Below, one piece after another: positions 34,772 to 41,826 of a DNA stretch of 64,000 nt (position 1 is its first letter; each line of letters begins with the position of its first letter). The DNA comes from Siphonobacter sp. BAB-5405 (GTDB taxonomy: Bacteria > Bacteroidota > Bacteroidia > Cytophagales > Spirosomataceae). The translations under genes and the position numbers were made by a program. The notes beneath the pieces were generated by a model. It did no database searches and had not been told where the DNA came from. It saw only the letters and a program-made list of their open reading frames with translations. The stretch lies in NCBI RefSeq assembly GCF_002872335.1, contig NZ_NJAG01000036.1, positions 124,001 through 188,000 of the forward strand, given 5' to 3'.

Positions 34772-35269
34772 TTAACTAATGATTCCCCATTCAATCCGGC
34801 CGAGTACGTCTTCGGCTAAGGCAAAGCCTGAAACGGTATCCAGTACGGCAAGCGGCGACTGGGCTTCCTGTTCGCTGGTGGCGGGGCTGCTGTACGCTTC
34901 GGCAACCGGGGCTTCGAATGAGCCCATACTTCGTAGCGGTGGCGTAGGCCCAGGTTCCTCGGTTCGCTCGGCGTAGGCTAATTCGGGCAGGGGGGTATGC
35001 AACCAGCGACTGACCAATTCCGACCGACCATCGAAAACGTTCAGACTGTGCCGAAGTAAGCGTTCCAGTAACAGCAAACGCTCGCTGGCGGCCAAGGAAA
35101 GTACCTCCGAGGGCGTTTTCCCGTGCAGACCCCGGACGGACATATTCAGTACGTGGGCCATTTCCTTGTCGCTCAAGCCGGCAAGGGCGGCTACTTCGTC
35201 CACCCGGGCACGCAGTACGCCTTGCCGGGCTTGTTGGATCAGATGCGTTACGGGCAGAACAGCTTGCAT
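34772..35269 (-). CDS. Xre/MbcA/ParS-type antitoxin with an unusual linker insertion
   Basis: 165 residues. N-terminal Xre-like helical/HTH region (about 10-60, LAGLSDKEMAHVLNMSVRGL) followed by the DUF2384 (MbcA/ParS) toxin-binding domain: ERLLLLERLLRHSLNVF, then a WLHTPLPEL motif. In usual family members this leads within a few residues to PL..LDT...; here about 40 Pro/Glu/Ser-rich residues (98-138) are inserted before SPLAVLDTVSGFALAEDVLG, and the C-terminal LGRIEWGI motif is normal. It pairs with the RES toxin 4 bases downstream. The insertion is discussed in the findings. Confidence 0.92.
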   Translation of the reverse strand: MQAVLPVTHLIQQARQGVLRARVDEVAALAGLSDKEMAHVLNMSVRGLHGKTPSEVLSLAASERLLLLERLLRHSLNVFDGRSELVSRWLHTPLPELAYAERTEEPGPTPPLRSMGSFEAPVAEAYSSPATSEQEAQSPLAVLDTVSGFALAEDVLGRIEWGIIS

Positions 35270-35441
35270 AGATTGATTTCACTAGTGTATGGTAAATATA
35301 CACACACACGAGTGAAAAAATTCCATTTTGCCGTATTCTTTTCCTGGGAAGGTGAAAATCGTTGCCTTTGGGTAAACAAAAAAGTAAGGAAAGGACCAGC
35401 TAACGCGGTAAAACTTTCCCGTTGAAAAGCTCTACAAGTGA

Positions 35442-35807
35442 TTACTCTACTCGGAAATGCGGATTGTAAATGATTCCCAGCGTATTACCGAAGGGATCCT
35501 GTAGTGTAGCCACGAAAATGCCGCCACCTACTTCCTGGGGTTCTTCCAGCGATTTCGCTCCCTTTTCCAGCAGCGATTGATACACCTCGTTGATGTGCTC
35601 TACGCCCCAGTACGTAACGGGCGAACCCTTGGCGGGTGCCAGATGCGGGTCCAGCCCTAATTCATAACCGCCGACATTGTAGCCCACGTAAAAAGGCTCA
35701 TCGAAATACGGAGCGATTCCTAAAAAATCGGTGTACCAGGCCTTGGTCTGTTCCAGATCAGGAGCGGCGTAAATGGTGGTTCGGAGGCCTAACAGCGGAG
35801 ATGCCAT
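35442..35807 (-). CDS. VOC family protein (glyoxalase/bleomycin-resistance fold)
   Basis: 121 residues, a single VOC domain made of two beta-alpha-beta-beta-beta modules: LRTTIYAAPDLEQTKAWYTD FLGI, then YVGYNVGGYELGLDP, YWGVEHINEVYQSLLEKGA and DPFGNTLGIIYNP. Metal ligands appear at Glu/His positions of the two modules, as in dioxygenase or isomerase members, but no specific reaction can be assigned. Confidence 0.9.
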   Translation of the reverse strand: MASPLLGLRTTIYAAPDLEQTKAWYTDFLGIAPYFDEPFYVGYNVGGYELGLDPHLAPAKGSPVTYWGVEHINEVYQSLLEKGAKSLEEPQEVGGGIFVATLQDPFGNTLGIIYNPHFRVE

Positions 35808-36134
35808 GCGTTAGCGGTTAAGTGAGCGTATGAAAAAGAAAACCAGAATGAGCTGCCAAGATAGCAAACCTGCCTTTTAATGAAAGATACTCTCTCGAAA
35901 CGTTTGCACGAAAAAGTGCATCGTCTACTCGCTTTAATGTAGAGAAGAACCATGCCGGATGAAACTTTCTGAAAGCAATCTGAATTCCTTCGGATGGCGA
36001 TCAGATACAGGAAAGGATGTCAAAAAAGATGCATACGCTCCACGATTAAACGGAGAGCCTGTATCCAACGCAAGTAATTATGAATGGAACGGGGCAGCTC
36101 GCTCGTATGGAGGAATGCAAACGAAAGCCAGGCT

Positions 36135-37013
36135 ATGAAAGATACAAAAGGCTTACTACAAGAGATTAGGCATCACGATACGCTGGTGTTAACCGTTAAC
36201 GAAAACTGTACGAAACCCCCACCGGAACGAGTTCTACAGACGCTGCTGCAACCCCATAAGTTGTCCTACTACTATTTTGTGTTCATGGATCAGGGAGCCG
36301 CCACGTATAGAACGGATTTACAAAACGTGATCCTGTCGGATAGCCAATTGTTGATGGGATTGCCTAATCAGGTGTTCGCCAATTCGTATTCCCACGCCCG
36401 GACTCAACATTTTAAGATTGGTTTTGATGAAACTACGCTGGCCCTGTTGCCGCAATCCTATTCCTTTCTGGTCAATCCTAATAATCTAAGTACTCTCACG
36501 TTCGATCCCGTGGCCAAGCAGCGGGTCAAGGCGATATTGGCCATGTTGTTTCAATTGCTTCATGCGTCGGAACGACGGGCCGATGTACCGATCCTTTTAG
36601 CCTATTTAAACGCCCTGTTAACGGAATTCAACAGTGCCTACTTCGAGCAGAGCCAGCAGGAGGTACGTTCAAATCCCAGACTGGCCAAATACGCGGCTTT
36701 CAAACAGGTGGTGGAAAACTATTTAACCGAACAACCGGAAATCCATACCATCGCGGAAGAATTATCCCTGACCCCGAGCGGTTTGTACAGCGTGGTCAAG
36801 GAATTTTCGGGGGTTTCACCCAAAGAATGGATTACTAACCGATTAATACTGGAAGCCCAACGCAAATTGCAGTACTCCAGCGTTTCGGTCAAAGAACTAG
36901 CCTACGAGCTGGGCTTCAATGATCCCGATTATTTTTCGCGAGTATTTAAAAAAAAGACCGGCAAAAGCGTCCGTTCCTATTTAACGGAAGGGCACGATTT
37001 GTCCGGTAGATAA
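36135..37013 (+). CDS. AraC family transcriptional regulator
   Basis: About 292 residues from ATG 36135; an upstream ATG at 36084 is possible. The N-terminal ligand-binding region resembles AraC-type cupin regions (ILSDSQLLMGLPNQVF). The C-terminal double HTH is at about 195-292: HTIAEELSLTPSGLYSVVKEF, then VSPKEWITNRLILEAQRKLQ and SVKELAYELGFNDPDYFSRVFKK. It sits upstream of the plus-strand SDR gene (71 bases), which is its probable target. Confidence 0.92.
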   Translation: MKDTKGLLQEIRHHDTLVLTVNENCTKPPPERVLQTLLQPHKLSYYYFVFMDQGAATYRTDLQNVILSDSQLLMGLPNQVFANSYSHARTQHFKIGFDETTLALLPQSYSFLVNPNNLSTLTFDPVAKQRVKAILAMLFQLLHASERRADVPILLAYLNALLTEFNSAYFEQSQQEVRSNPRLAKYAAFKQVVENYLTEQPEIHTIAEELSLTPSGLYSVVKEFSGVSPKEWITNRLILEAQRKLQYSSVSVKELAYELGFNDPDYFSRVFKKKTGKSVRSYLTEGHDLSGR

Positions 37014-37083
37014 CATGATTTGTCCAGAAGCCCTGGATAGGGACTCGCTACTTTCGCCCCGTAAGTTTTAAACGGTTTAAACA

Positions 37084-37820
37084 ATGAAAGTAGCATTAGT
37101 AACAGGAGCTAACAAAGGCATTGGGCTGGAAGTAGCCAAACAGCTCGCTCAAAAAGGATTTCAGGTGTATCTCGGAAGCCGTGACCTGGCTAAAGGCGTA
37201 CAGGCCGTAGAAAAACTCCAGGCAGAAGGATTCAGCAACGTCGAAGCGATCGCTTTGGATGTGACGGACGAGGCCTCGGTTCAGGCCGCCCGCGAGCGTA
37301 TCGGTCAGCAAACGGAGGTTTTGGATGTACTGGTCAATAACGCCGGTATTTCGGGTGGATTTGAACAGTCGGCCCTCGGGTCACCCATCGAGCAGTTTCA
37401 AACCGTGTACGATACCAATCTGTTCGGCGTAATCCGAGTGACGCAGGCATTCATTGATTTGCTAGAGAAAGCAACGGAGCCGCGAATCGTCAATGTCAGT
37501 ACCAGCATGGCTTCGCTCACGCTGGCCGCTGATTTGACTTCACAGAGCTATCCCACCCGCTTTGTGGCGTATCAATCTTCAAAGACAGCCTGAACATGTA
37601 CACGATCAATCTGGCGTATGAGCTTCAGGATACACCCTTCAAAGTGAATGCGGTTTGTCCCGGTTATACGCAGACCGATTTTACCAATCATCACGGGACT
37701 AGTACGGTGGCCCAGGCTGGCGAACGGATTGTTAAATACGCAACGATCGGATCGGATGGACCAACGGGTAAATTTTTCAGTGAAGAGTACTTTCCGGAAC
37801 CGGCCAACTGTCCCTGGTAA
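37084..37820 (+). pseudogene. Classical SDR oxidoreductase, split by a one-base deletion
   Basis: NAD(P)-dependent short-chain dehydrogenase. Cofactor motif VALVTGANKGIGLEVAKQL, LVNNAGISGG, TNLFGVIRVTQAF and the catalytic YQSSK motif. The frame stops at TGA 37591-37593, immediately after FVAYQSSKTA. Restoring one C to CC (37589-37590) gives KTALNMYTINLAYELQDTPF...VNAVCPGYTQTDF, the normal C-terminal half, and the protein becomes 245 residues, the family's usual length. The downstream part (37596-37820) cannot be a separate gene because it is exactly the SDR C-terminus. Likely a sequencing error; otherwise an inactivated gene lacking substrate-binding elements. Confidence 0.92.
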
Positions 37821-38023
37821 AACCGAAACCCCACTAGGTACTCCCTGGTGGGGTTTTCAGTACTTCTTTTGCACCGCAAGAGAACGATGCGGAGTTGAGA
37901 AACATGGATAACGGATTTTCATCTGGCCAGTAGGCGAAAGTGTGGGGCGGAGCATTGCCAGCCAGAAGGATAACTAGGCTAGGCACAACTCTTTTTATAC
38001 CGGTTGGAGCTAAAATTACTGCA

Positions 38024-38434
38024 ATGGACCTCAATCGATTTATAGAAGCTCAGGAAGAAGAGTATGCTCAGGCTTTGTCTGAAATTAAAAACGGACGAAA
38101 GCGGAGTCACTGGATGTGGTACATTTTTCCGCAGTTGAAAGGACTCGGTTATAGTCACATGGCCCAGCACTATGGTATTGCGGACCGGGCGGAGGCTCAG
38201 GCTTATGTACAACATCCCGTGCTTGGGCCTCGTCTTATCGAAATTTCCCAGGCCCTGCTGGATCTGCCGATAGCCAATGCTACAGTCATATTGGGAAGTC
38301 CCGATGACCTGAAATTACGTTCCTCCATGACCCTGTTTGCTACGCTCGAAGCAAGTGATCCCGTATTTCAGCGGGTACTGGATAAATTCTACCAGGGAGA
38401 AGCGGACGCCCAGACGCTACGTTTACTGGGTTAA
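38024..38434 (+). CDS. DUF1810 family protein
   Basis: 136 residues from ATG 38024. DUF1810 hallmarks are the DLNRFIEAQEEEYAQALSEI helix, the very conserved SHWMWYIFPQLKGLG and HYGIADRAEAQAYV, and the C-terminal SPDDLKLRSSMTLFATL. It is a small soluble protein (calpastatin-like by name only) with no established function. It is flanked by the SDR gene and a region without genes. Confidence 0.93.
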   Translation: MDLNRFIEAQEEEYAQALSEIKNGRKRSHWMWYIFPQLKGLGYSHMAQHYGIADRAEAQAYVQHPVLGPRLIEISQALLDLPIANATVILGSPDDLKLRSSMTLFATLEASDPVFQRVLDKFYQGEADAQTLRLLG

Positions 38435-38754
38435 TCAGCTGATAATCGGACACTGGTATTCCATTGATTAGAATCGACGATACGTCCCAGACCCTTCTGA
38501 GACGTATTCTGAATCGTTCGTTTTGATGGCTGTAAACGGCTATAAATTCCGCAGCGATCCAAGATCATTCCATTGAAAGAAGCCATCGGCAGGTCTTCCA
38601 CTTACTACAAAAGGGAATAATTCATCCCCTGTCAGGGTCATAAACTGCCGATGACCGAACCGCCTGGCGTAGGTCAGAAGTAAGTCCAGGTAGGATACAC
38701 AACACAGGTACGGCACACAACAATGGATGTAATTCGGTGCGGCGTCTTCATATC
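38435..38754. other. Stretch without a supported gene
   Basis: 320 bases. An 82-codon minus-strand frame (38540-38788) overlaps the DoxX gene and has an odd Cys/Tyr-rich composition (CCVPYLCCVSYL); I do not consider it a gene without homologues. No clear terminator hairpin with a T-run was found after the DUF1810 gene. Confidence 0.4.
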
Positions 38755-39156
38755 TTACAAAAATGAACGCATGGGTGCGTTCGTCCATCGACCCCAGGCG
38801 ACCCCGGCGGCCAGTAGTGCAAAGACAACATTTACACCAATAAGCGAGGCCTCCCCGCGGGCAATGTGAAAAATACTGGCGGTGATCATCAGCAGAATTA
38901 CCCCCACGGCTGCGAGCGGCGTCAGTGCAGGTTTGACGTTAAGTAGCATCGGTACTACCAGACCCAGGGCTCCCAGCACATCGACCATTCCGGTAAGCGT
39001 GACCACCGATCGGGGAACCTGATTCGTCCAGGGCCACATCGCCGCTAATTGATCCAGAGGTTGAAATAATTTCATACTGGCGGCCCAGAGCAGACTGGCA
39101 GCCAGCAAGAGTTGAATAAGCCAAAGGGTTACGTGCAGGATTCGGTTCTTTTTCAT
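38755..39156 (-). CDS. DoxX family membrane protein
   Basis: 133 residues from ATG 39156 with four hydrophobic helices: ILHVTLWLIQLLLAASLLWA, VVTLTGMVDVLGALGLVVPM, LTPLAAVGVILLMITASIFH and LIGVNVVFALLAAGVAWG. DoxX/DoxD-like small membrane proteins are often tied to redox or thiol homeostasis. It is divergent from an HxlR-type regulator across a region with nested inverted repeats, the typical HxlR control arrangement. Confidence 0.9.
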   Translation of the reverse strand: MKKNRILHVTLWLIQLLLAASLLWAASMKLFQPLDQLAAMWPWTNQVPRSVVTLTGMVDVLGALGLVVPMLLNVKPALTPLAAVGVILLMITASIFHIARGEASLIGVNVVFALLAAGVAWGRWTNAPMRSFL

Positions 39157-39197
39157 GCCATAGTTGATTTGTAATGGCACGAAACTAGGTAAGTTTG

Positions 39198-39248
39198 CTA
39201 TCCCGTAGAAAGCACTATCCACTGGGATAGCACTTTCCAGTTGGATAG
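39198..39248. promoter_or_regulatory. Four CTATCC/GGATAG half-sites between divergent DoxX and HxlR genes
   Basis: CTATCC at 39198-39203 and 39215-39220 and GGATAG at 39225-39230 and 39243-39248. The inner pair forms CTATCC-ACTG-GGATAG and extends as an imperfect palindrome to 39208-39237 (GAAAG...CTTTC). The outer half-sites are spaced 17 and 18 bases from the inner ones. A symmetric array in the divergent promoter region is the expected binding target of the HxlR regulator, with autoregulation and DoxX control likely. The HxlR link is inferred. Confidence 0.7.
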
Positions 39249-39272
39249 TAACGTACCCCAAAATCCTGTGTG

Positions 39273-39614
39273 ATGCTCACGAGCGAAGGTTGCCCCAGTA
39301 CGATGTTATCGATCAAAGATGCCCTGGAGGCTCTGGAAGGAAAATGGAAATTGCTGATTTTGTTCGCTTTATCTTCTTCGGGGCCTAAACGCTTTAAACA
39401 GATTTCCAAAGAGGTCGCCGGGATTACCGATAAGACATTATCGAAAGAATTGAAATTGCTCGAATCGAACCAACTCGTAAAACGCGAAGTACACGATACG
39501 TTTCCGCCGACGGTTGAGTACTCGATTACGTCACACGGGCTGTCGCTGGAAAAAGTAATCGCAGAACTGCATTACTGGGGACTGGCCCACCGGAAGCAGA
39601 TTATTGGAAAGTAA
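39273..39614 (+). CDS. HxlR family winged-helix regulator
   Basis: 113 residues from ATG 39273. HxlR motif set: Cys near the N-terminus (SEGCPSTML, a possible redox-sensing Cys), IKDALEALEGKWKLLILFAL, KRFKQISKEVAGITDKTLSKEL, LLESNQLVKREV and YSITSHGLSLEKVIAELHYWG. It represses or activates the divergent DoxX gene; HxlR regulators commonly sense reactive electrophiles through the N-terminal Cys. The operator candidate lies in the 116 bases between the two genes. Confidence 0.94.
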   Translation: MLTSEGCPSTMLSIKDALEALEGKWKLLILFALSSSGPKRFKQISKEVAGITDKTLSKELKLLESNQLVKREVHDTFPPTVEYSITSHGLSLEKVIAELHYWGLAHRKQIIGK

Positions 39615-39764
39615 AGAATGATTCGATTAATGAAAAGGGCTTTGGGTAGCATAGCGACCTACTTTACCGCATAGCCATTACTGCCAGAATTTAAAAAATG
39701 AACCCAAACGGGAATTTTTGAAGGCCTGGGGAAGTTTAGACAGCACGATCTACGTTAAGTCACT

Positions 39765-39811
39765 GGAGGACGACCTCCCCCACGCAGGGAATCGCATTCG
39801 GGACGGCCCGG
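39765..39811 (+). ncRNA. Guanidine-II (mini-ykkC) riboswitch candidate
   Basis: Two GC-rich hairpins with ACGR tetraloops, the defining feature of the guanidine-II class. P1 is GGAGG-ACGA-CCTCC (39765-39778) and P2 is CGGG-ACGG-CCCG (39799-39810), extendable by a T-G pair. A 20-base linker separates them, and P2 ends 23 bases before the ATG of the Gdx/SugE guanidinium exporter. In known examples two ACGR loops each bind guanidinium and the element controls exactly this exporter. The match in loop, spacing and target gene is strong; a covariance-model hit would confirm it. Confidence 0.85.
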
Positions 39812-39833
39812 CTTATTTTAAAAAAGCTAAACC

Positions 39834-40154
39834 ATGGCCTGGATCTATTTGATTTTCGCTGGACTGCTGGAAGTCGTCTGGGCGTACTTCATGAAACAAT
39901 CCGAAGGATTTTCCCGCCTTACCCCCTCAATACTTACGCTCGTAGCCATGCTGGCCAGTTTTGGACTGCTATCCGTAGCCATGCGAACGTTACCCTTAGG
40001 AACCGCTTATTCAATCTGGACGGGAATTGGGGCCGTTGGAGCTTTTCTGGTGGGAATCATTCTGCTGGGTGAAGCAGTGAATTTTACCCGCATCCTGGCC
40101 GCTGTACTGATTATTGCAGGGCTGGTATTGATGAAAGTTTCTTCTTCGCATTAA
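39834..40154 (+). CDS. gdx: Guanidinium exporter of the SMR family (Gdx/SugE)
   Basis: 106 residues with four membrane helices, a dual-topology small multidrug-resistance transporter. The N-terminal AGLLEVVWAYFMKQSEGFSR, with essential Glu13, LPLGTAYSIWTGIGAVGAFL, and the LLGEAVNFTRILAAVLIIAG segment with LVLMKVSS match E. coli SugE/Gdx rather than the drug-exporting EmrE branch (the Gdx-type GLLEVVW helix 1 with W-A-Y following). Guanidinium/H+ antiport is therefore likely, supported by the guanidine-II-like element 23 bases upstream. The old name is sugE. Confidence 0.93.
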   Translation: MAWIYLIFAGLLEVVWAYFMKQSEGFSRLTPSILTLVAMLASFGLLSVAMRTLPLGTAYSIWTGIGAVGAFLVGIILLGEAVNFTRILAAVLIIAGLVLMKVSSSH

Positions 40155-40200
40155 TAGCTGAGCCTTGTAGGAGGCAGTCTCCGGTGAGTACTAGTAACGT

Positions 40201-40243
40201 AAAAAACAGGCCCATTCCTTGTATAAGAAATGGGCCTGTTTTT
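40201..40243. terminator. Bidirectional rho-independent terminator
   Basis: ACAGGCCCATT pairs with AATGGGCCTGT, with A6 on the left and T5 on the right, 47 bases after the gdx stop and 21 bases after the stop of the T9SS-cargo gene on the opposite strand. It ends both transcripts. Confidence 0.92.
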
Positions 40244-40263
40244 CTGCTGTCAAGGACAGCGTA

Positions 40264-41781
40264 TTACTGCTTGAGCACTTTAAAGGTTTCTACCGTGCCG
40301 TTCGCAAACTGTAATCGGACCACGTACAAACCCTTGGTTAATCCCTGCATAGGAAGCTGGCTACCGGGATTTGAAGTACGGTACACGGTAGTTCCCATGG
40401 AAGAAAGGACCTGTATAGCCTGTAATTTACTCAGATCTTTTATCTTCAGCGTTAATACATCGGCTACCGGATTGGGATACACGCTGGCCAGGGCGGCTAC
40501 TTCGAAAGCGATACTTTGGGAACGCGTGAGTTCAGTGTGACCATCAAAATCAACGATTCGCAGGCGGTAGTAATTGATGCCATTAGCGGGGTCCGGGTCC
40601 AGGAAGCTATAACGTTGCTCCGAAGTACTATTACCCTTCGCAGCTACTGAGCCAATGCTTCGCCAGGTACGCCCATCCAGGCTGTGTTCGATTGCAAAGC
40701 TTTTCGTATTTTTCTCCTGTGCGGTAAGCCAGGTCAGCTGGGCGGCATCTCCCTCTTTGCTTACTTCAAAACGGGCTAAGGTTACGGGCAAAGCCGAAGC
40801 TACGGAGCCAATGGCCAGAGCCGTAATGGCGGTTCCTGCCGGAATAGTACCCGTAATGGGGCTATCTTCTTGGTTGCTGGTAGCGGTAGCTCCGCCACTT
40901 AGGTCAATCCATTGTGTACCGTTCCAGCCCACTACCCGTAGATTCTGAGCGGAGGCAAAGCCACTCATGTCAGGCATGGCTACGCGAAAGTTCACCGCGT
41001 CGGCTGTTCCCTGTACCGTAATCCAGTCCCATTGGCCGGCCGGACTTACACTGGTAATGCCCGAACCTACGGCGGTGGTGGGGTGCAGACTGCCGCCATC
41101 AGAAGGGTCGGGTGTGCTGGTTGGATCGCCCGTAATCCAGGCGACGGCGTATTCATTGTCTCCGGCGGGAACGCTCAGCGTTTGCAGGGGCCGGTAGTCC
41201 GTACCACTGCCGATGGGGAAGAAAAAAGGCGTATTTCCGCGTTTGCTAACGTACCCATTGACGTGCTTGGTATCACTGGGGTTGTTGTCCCCATAAACTC
41301 CTGCCGTGCCAAAATGAATAGCCCCCTGATCGGTAGCACTTCGAACAGTGGTCGTAATCCCGTTATGAAAGTTTAGGGTACCCGCTACGTTGATGCCCTG
41401 ACTATTGGTGATAGCCATCACGTTGGGGCCAATGTTGAAGCGGAGGTTCGCAAAATTGGGAGCAATCGTACCGGCAATGGTGCCGTTGCCCTGGGCTGAA
41501 AATAAGTCCAGACTGCCCGTACTGAGCCAGGAGCCTCTAGTATCGAAAAGCGAATTGCCGTGCTCAAAGGTACTGGTATTGAGGAGGGTCATACGTCCAT
41601 CTGCCAGCACAAAAAGCCCGTCGGGACTATAGTCAGAAACCGTACCTCCGTCGATGGTAACCGGAGAATTACCCCCACCCAGGGTAGTGGATTGGGCCAT
41701 CCCCGCCAGTGGACTTAGCAGCAAAGCGAAGGCCGCACTGATCCAGGGGGTGACCAGGTATCGTTTAGAAGTTGAATGCAT
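40264..41781 (-). CDS. Secreted T9SS type A sorting-domain protein
   Basis: 505 residues, signal peptide to about residue 29 (WISAAFALLLSPLAGMAQS). The N-terminal two-thirds is beta-rich, Gly/Thr/Asn-rich and without a recognised catalytic motif. About residues 335-420 contain a fibronectin-like module (LARFEVSKEGDAAQLTWLTA; IEHSLDGRTWRSIGSVAAKG; YSFLDPDPANGINYYRLRIV). The C-terminal 75 residues form a type A sorting domain: YPNPVADVLTLKIK, GTTVYRTSN, GLTKGLYVVRLQFANGTVET. It is exported by the type IX secretion system and attached to the cell surface. Adjacent to the S74 protein gene on the same strand. Confidence 0.9.
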   Translation of the reverse strand: MHSTSKRYLVTPWISAAFALLLSPLAGMAQSTTLGGGNSPVTIDGGTVSDYSPDGLFVLADGRMTLLNTSTFEHGNSLFDTRGSWLSTGSLDLFSAQGNGTIAGTIAPNFANLRFNIGPNVMAITNSQGINVAGTLNFHNGITTTVRSATDQGAIHFGTAGVYGDNNPSDTKHVNGYVSKRGNTPFFFPIGSGTDYRPLQTLSVPAGDNEYAVAWITGDPTSTPDPSDGGSLHPTTAVGSGITSVSPAGQWDWITVQGTADAVNFRVAMPDMSGFASAQNLRVVGWNGTQWIDLSGGATATSNQEDSPITGTIPAGTAITALAIGSVASALPVTLARFEVSKEGDAAQLTWLTAQEKNTKSFAIEHSLDGRTWRSIGSVAAKGNSTSEQRYSFLDPDPANGINYYRLRIVDFDGHTELTRSQSIAFEVAALASVYPNPVADVLTLKIKDLSKLQAIQVLSSMGTTVYRTSNPGSQLPMQGLTKGLYVVRLQFANGTVETFKVLKQ

Positions 41782-41826
41782 AGCGATCAGAATAAAGATT
41801 GAAAAACACGCTGAAAAGCCTACGGC

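Noticed and set aside
37596-37820. Separate small gene downstream of the SDR
   Set aside because: It is the C-terminal half of the SDR, separated only by a one-base deletion.
38540-38788. 82-codon Cys-rich minus-strand frame
   Set aside because: It overlaps the DoxX gene end and shows no coding evidence beyond being open.
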